This document shows positions 13,026 to 13,671 of a stretch of DNA of 13,671 nucleotides, piece after piece; position 1 is the stretch's first letter, and the number at the start of each line of letters is the position of its first letter. A program made the translations under genes and the position numbers. This DNA comes from Cellvibrionaceae bacterium (GTDB taxonomy: Bacteria; Pseudomonadota; Gammaproteobacteria; Pseudomonadales; Cellvibrionaceae): assembly GCA_021151525.1 (NCBI GenBank), contig JAGKXD010000104.1, forward strand, positions 1 to 13,671, in the 5' to 3' direction. Under the pieces are notes generated by a model. That model did not search any database and was not told the origin of the DNA. It saw nothing but the letters and a program-made list of their open reading frames with translations.

Positions 13026-13671
13026 TCAGTTTGTATTTAATCTAAACACTCTCGGACCAGAAGAAAAATCCGAGGTTTCAGCATCCGATGGCACTTCTGC
13101 TTTATAAGTAAGAATCGCTTTTTCAGAAATTAGATCATAATTCCAAATATGCGTTACCATACCGCCCCTTATTGAAACTAGGGCAACTGAATTGCCATTT
13201 GATATGACTTTTAGTGGCGCGGCACCGCTATTATTTTTATCATAAAGACGGCCATAACCATCCAACTTGTCTGCAACTCGTTTACTAAACAAATAATGGC
13301 CATCTCCATCAAATACAACAAGCTCACCATTACTGGTAAAATAAGCCCAACCAATATACCTATCCAATTTTCTATCATAACTAATTGAGCCAATATCAAA
13401 ATTATGGGCAGAATTAGCATCTAGCCAAATCCTTTTAGTTGGGTCAAATCGATATAGATAACCCTCTCCACCAAAACTAATAACAGAATAGAGATTTCTT
13501 TTACTATCATAAGTAACGTCTGTTTCCCATGAAAATTTAGGCAGCTCTGCCGAAGGTTTAAATGAATCAACTTTAGCACCCGATTTTTCAAAAACTTCAA
13601 GGCTGCTATTTTGCAATTTGTAGATCAATTTACCATTAGGGGAAACAGCAACCCCCTTAGCAATATAATCT
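13026..13671 (-). CDS. Beta-propeller-like protein, 5' end beyond the window
   Basis: The visible 214 codons are the C-terminal part of a larger protein. The frame is open through the right edge of the window (first visible residues DYIAKGVAVSPNGK), so the internal TTG at 13628 is not a real start. Repeated blade-like units are visible: VAVSPNGKLIYKLQ, VTYDSKRNLYSVISFGGEGYLYRF and ISYDRKLDRYIGWAYFTSNGELVVFDGDG, each with a Tyr/Asn/Asp-Gly turn between strands, typical of YncE/NHL/WD-like propellers. No specific family is recognised, and substrate or localisation cannot be judged without the N terminus. The codon usage is more AT-rich than its PilZ and AraC neighbours, hinting at a different history. 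Confidence 0.65.
   Translation of the reverse strand, partial: DYIAKGVAVSPNGKLIYKLQNSSLEVFEKSGAKVDSFKPSAELPKFSWETDVTYDSKRNLYSVISFGGEGYLYRFDPTKRIWLDANSAHNFDIGSISYDRKLDRYIGWAYFTSNGELVVFDGDGHYLFSKRVADKLDGYGRLYDKNNSGAAPLKVISNGNSVALVSIRGGMVTHIWNYDLISEKAILTYKAEVPSDAETSDFSSGPRVFRLNTN

Noticed and set aside
13211..13420. Hydrophobic 69-codon minus-strand frame, apparently a membrane peptide
   Set aside because: It is an alternative frame of the beta-propeller gene and its Leu/Ile/Met bias comes from the AT-rich codons.
1..13671. CRISPR array, tRNA, rRNA, insertion sequence or prophage
   Set aside because: No regularly spaced repeats, no cloverleaf, no transposase or integrase motifs and no terminal inverted repeats were seen.

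Overview
The window looks like a chromosomal segment of a Gram-negative gammaproteobacterium, most likely a polysaccharide-degrading Cellvibrionaceae/Alteromonadales-type organism. This rests on a Caulobacter/Xanthomonas-type TonB-dependent receptor, two outer-membrane proteins ending in Tyr-Asn-Phe, a PilZ protein, moderate GC content, and a receptor/SapC-like/JmjC/flavin-halogenase gene order that I remember from such genomes. The genus is inferred, not proven.

Layout: (1) 1-650 holds a terminator for an off-window gene (96-123), an AT-rich inverted repeat, a promoter near 281-309 and an unusually long, structured leader of about 330 nt. (2) 651-3701 is a TonB-dependent outer-membrane receptor closed by a strong terminator (3724-3760). 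(3) 3819-9196 is a compact co-directional cluster: SapC-like protein, FIH-like JmjC/cupin oxygenase, tryptophan-halogenase-type flavoenzyme, a second JmjC oxygenase of the ribosomal-oxygenase (MINA/NO66/YcfD) type, and a DUF6445-like protein with a putative HxD...H...R iron/2-oxoglutarate site. (4) 9272-10051 is a DUF481-like outer-membrane beta-barrel with its own -10 box. (5) 10211-10690 is an XRE helix-turn-helix regulator fused to a two-helix membrane domain. (6) 10712-11449 (minus) is an AraC-type regulator, divergent from a DUF1579-like protein (11571-12041). (7) 12081-12494 (minus) is a PilZ protein. (8) 12495-13025 is non-coding or decayed, with traces of a broken reading frame. (9) 13026-13671 (minus) is the C-terminal part of a beta-propeller-like protein that runs off the right edge.

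How it may work together: the receptor imports or senses a ligand across the outer membrane using TonB energy. The downstream cluster supplies four predicted oxidative enzymes, three Fe(II)/2-oxoglutarate-type oxygenases of three different families plus one FADH2-dependent halogenase, and a SapC-like protein of unknown role. No peptide synthetase, polyketide synthase, RiPP precursor or halogenated-product exporter is visible, and both JmjC subfamilies have protein-hydroxylating relatives. The most interesting reading is therefore a protein- or peptide-modifying system coupled to a receptor rather than classical antibiotic tailoring. That is inference; gene identities and catalytic motifs are seen directly, substrates are not.
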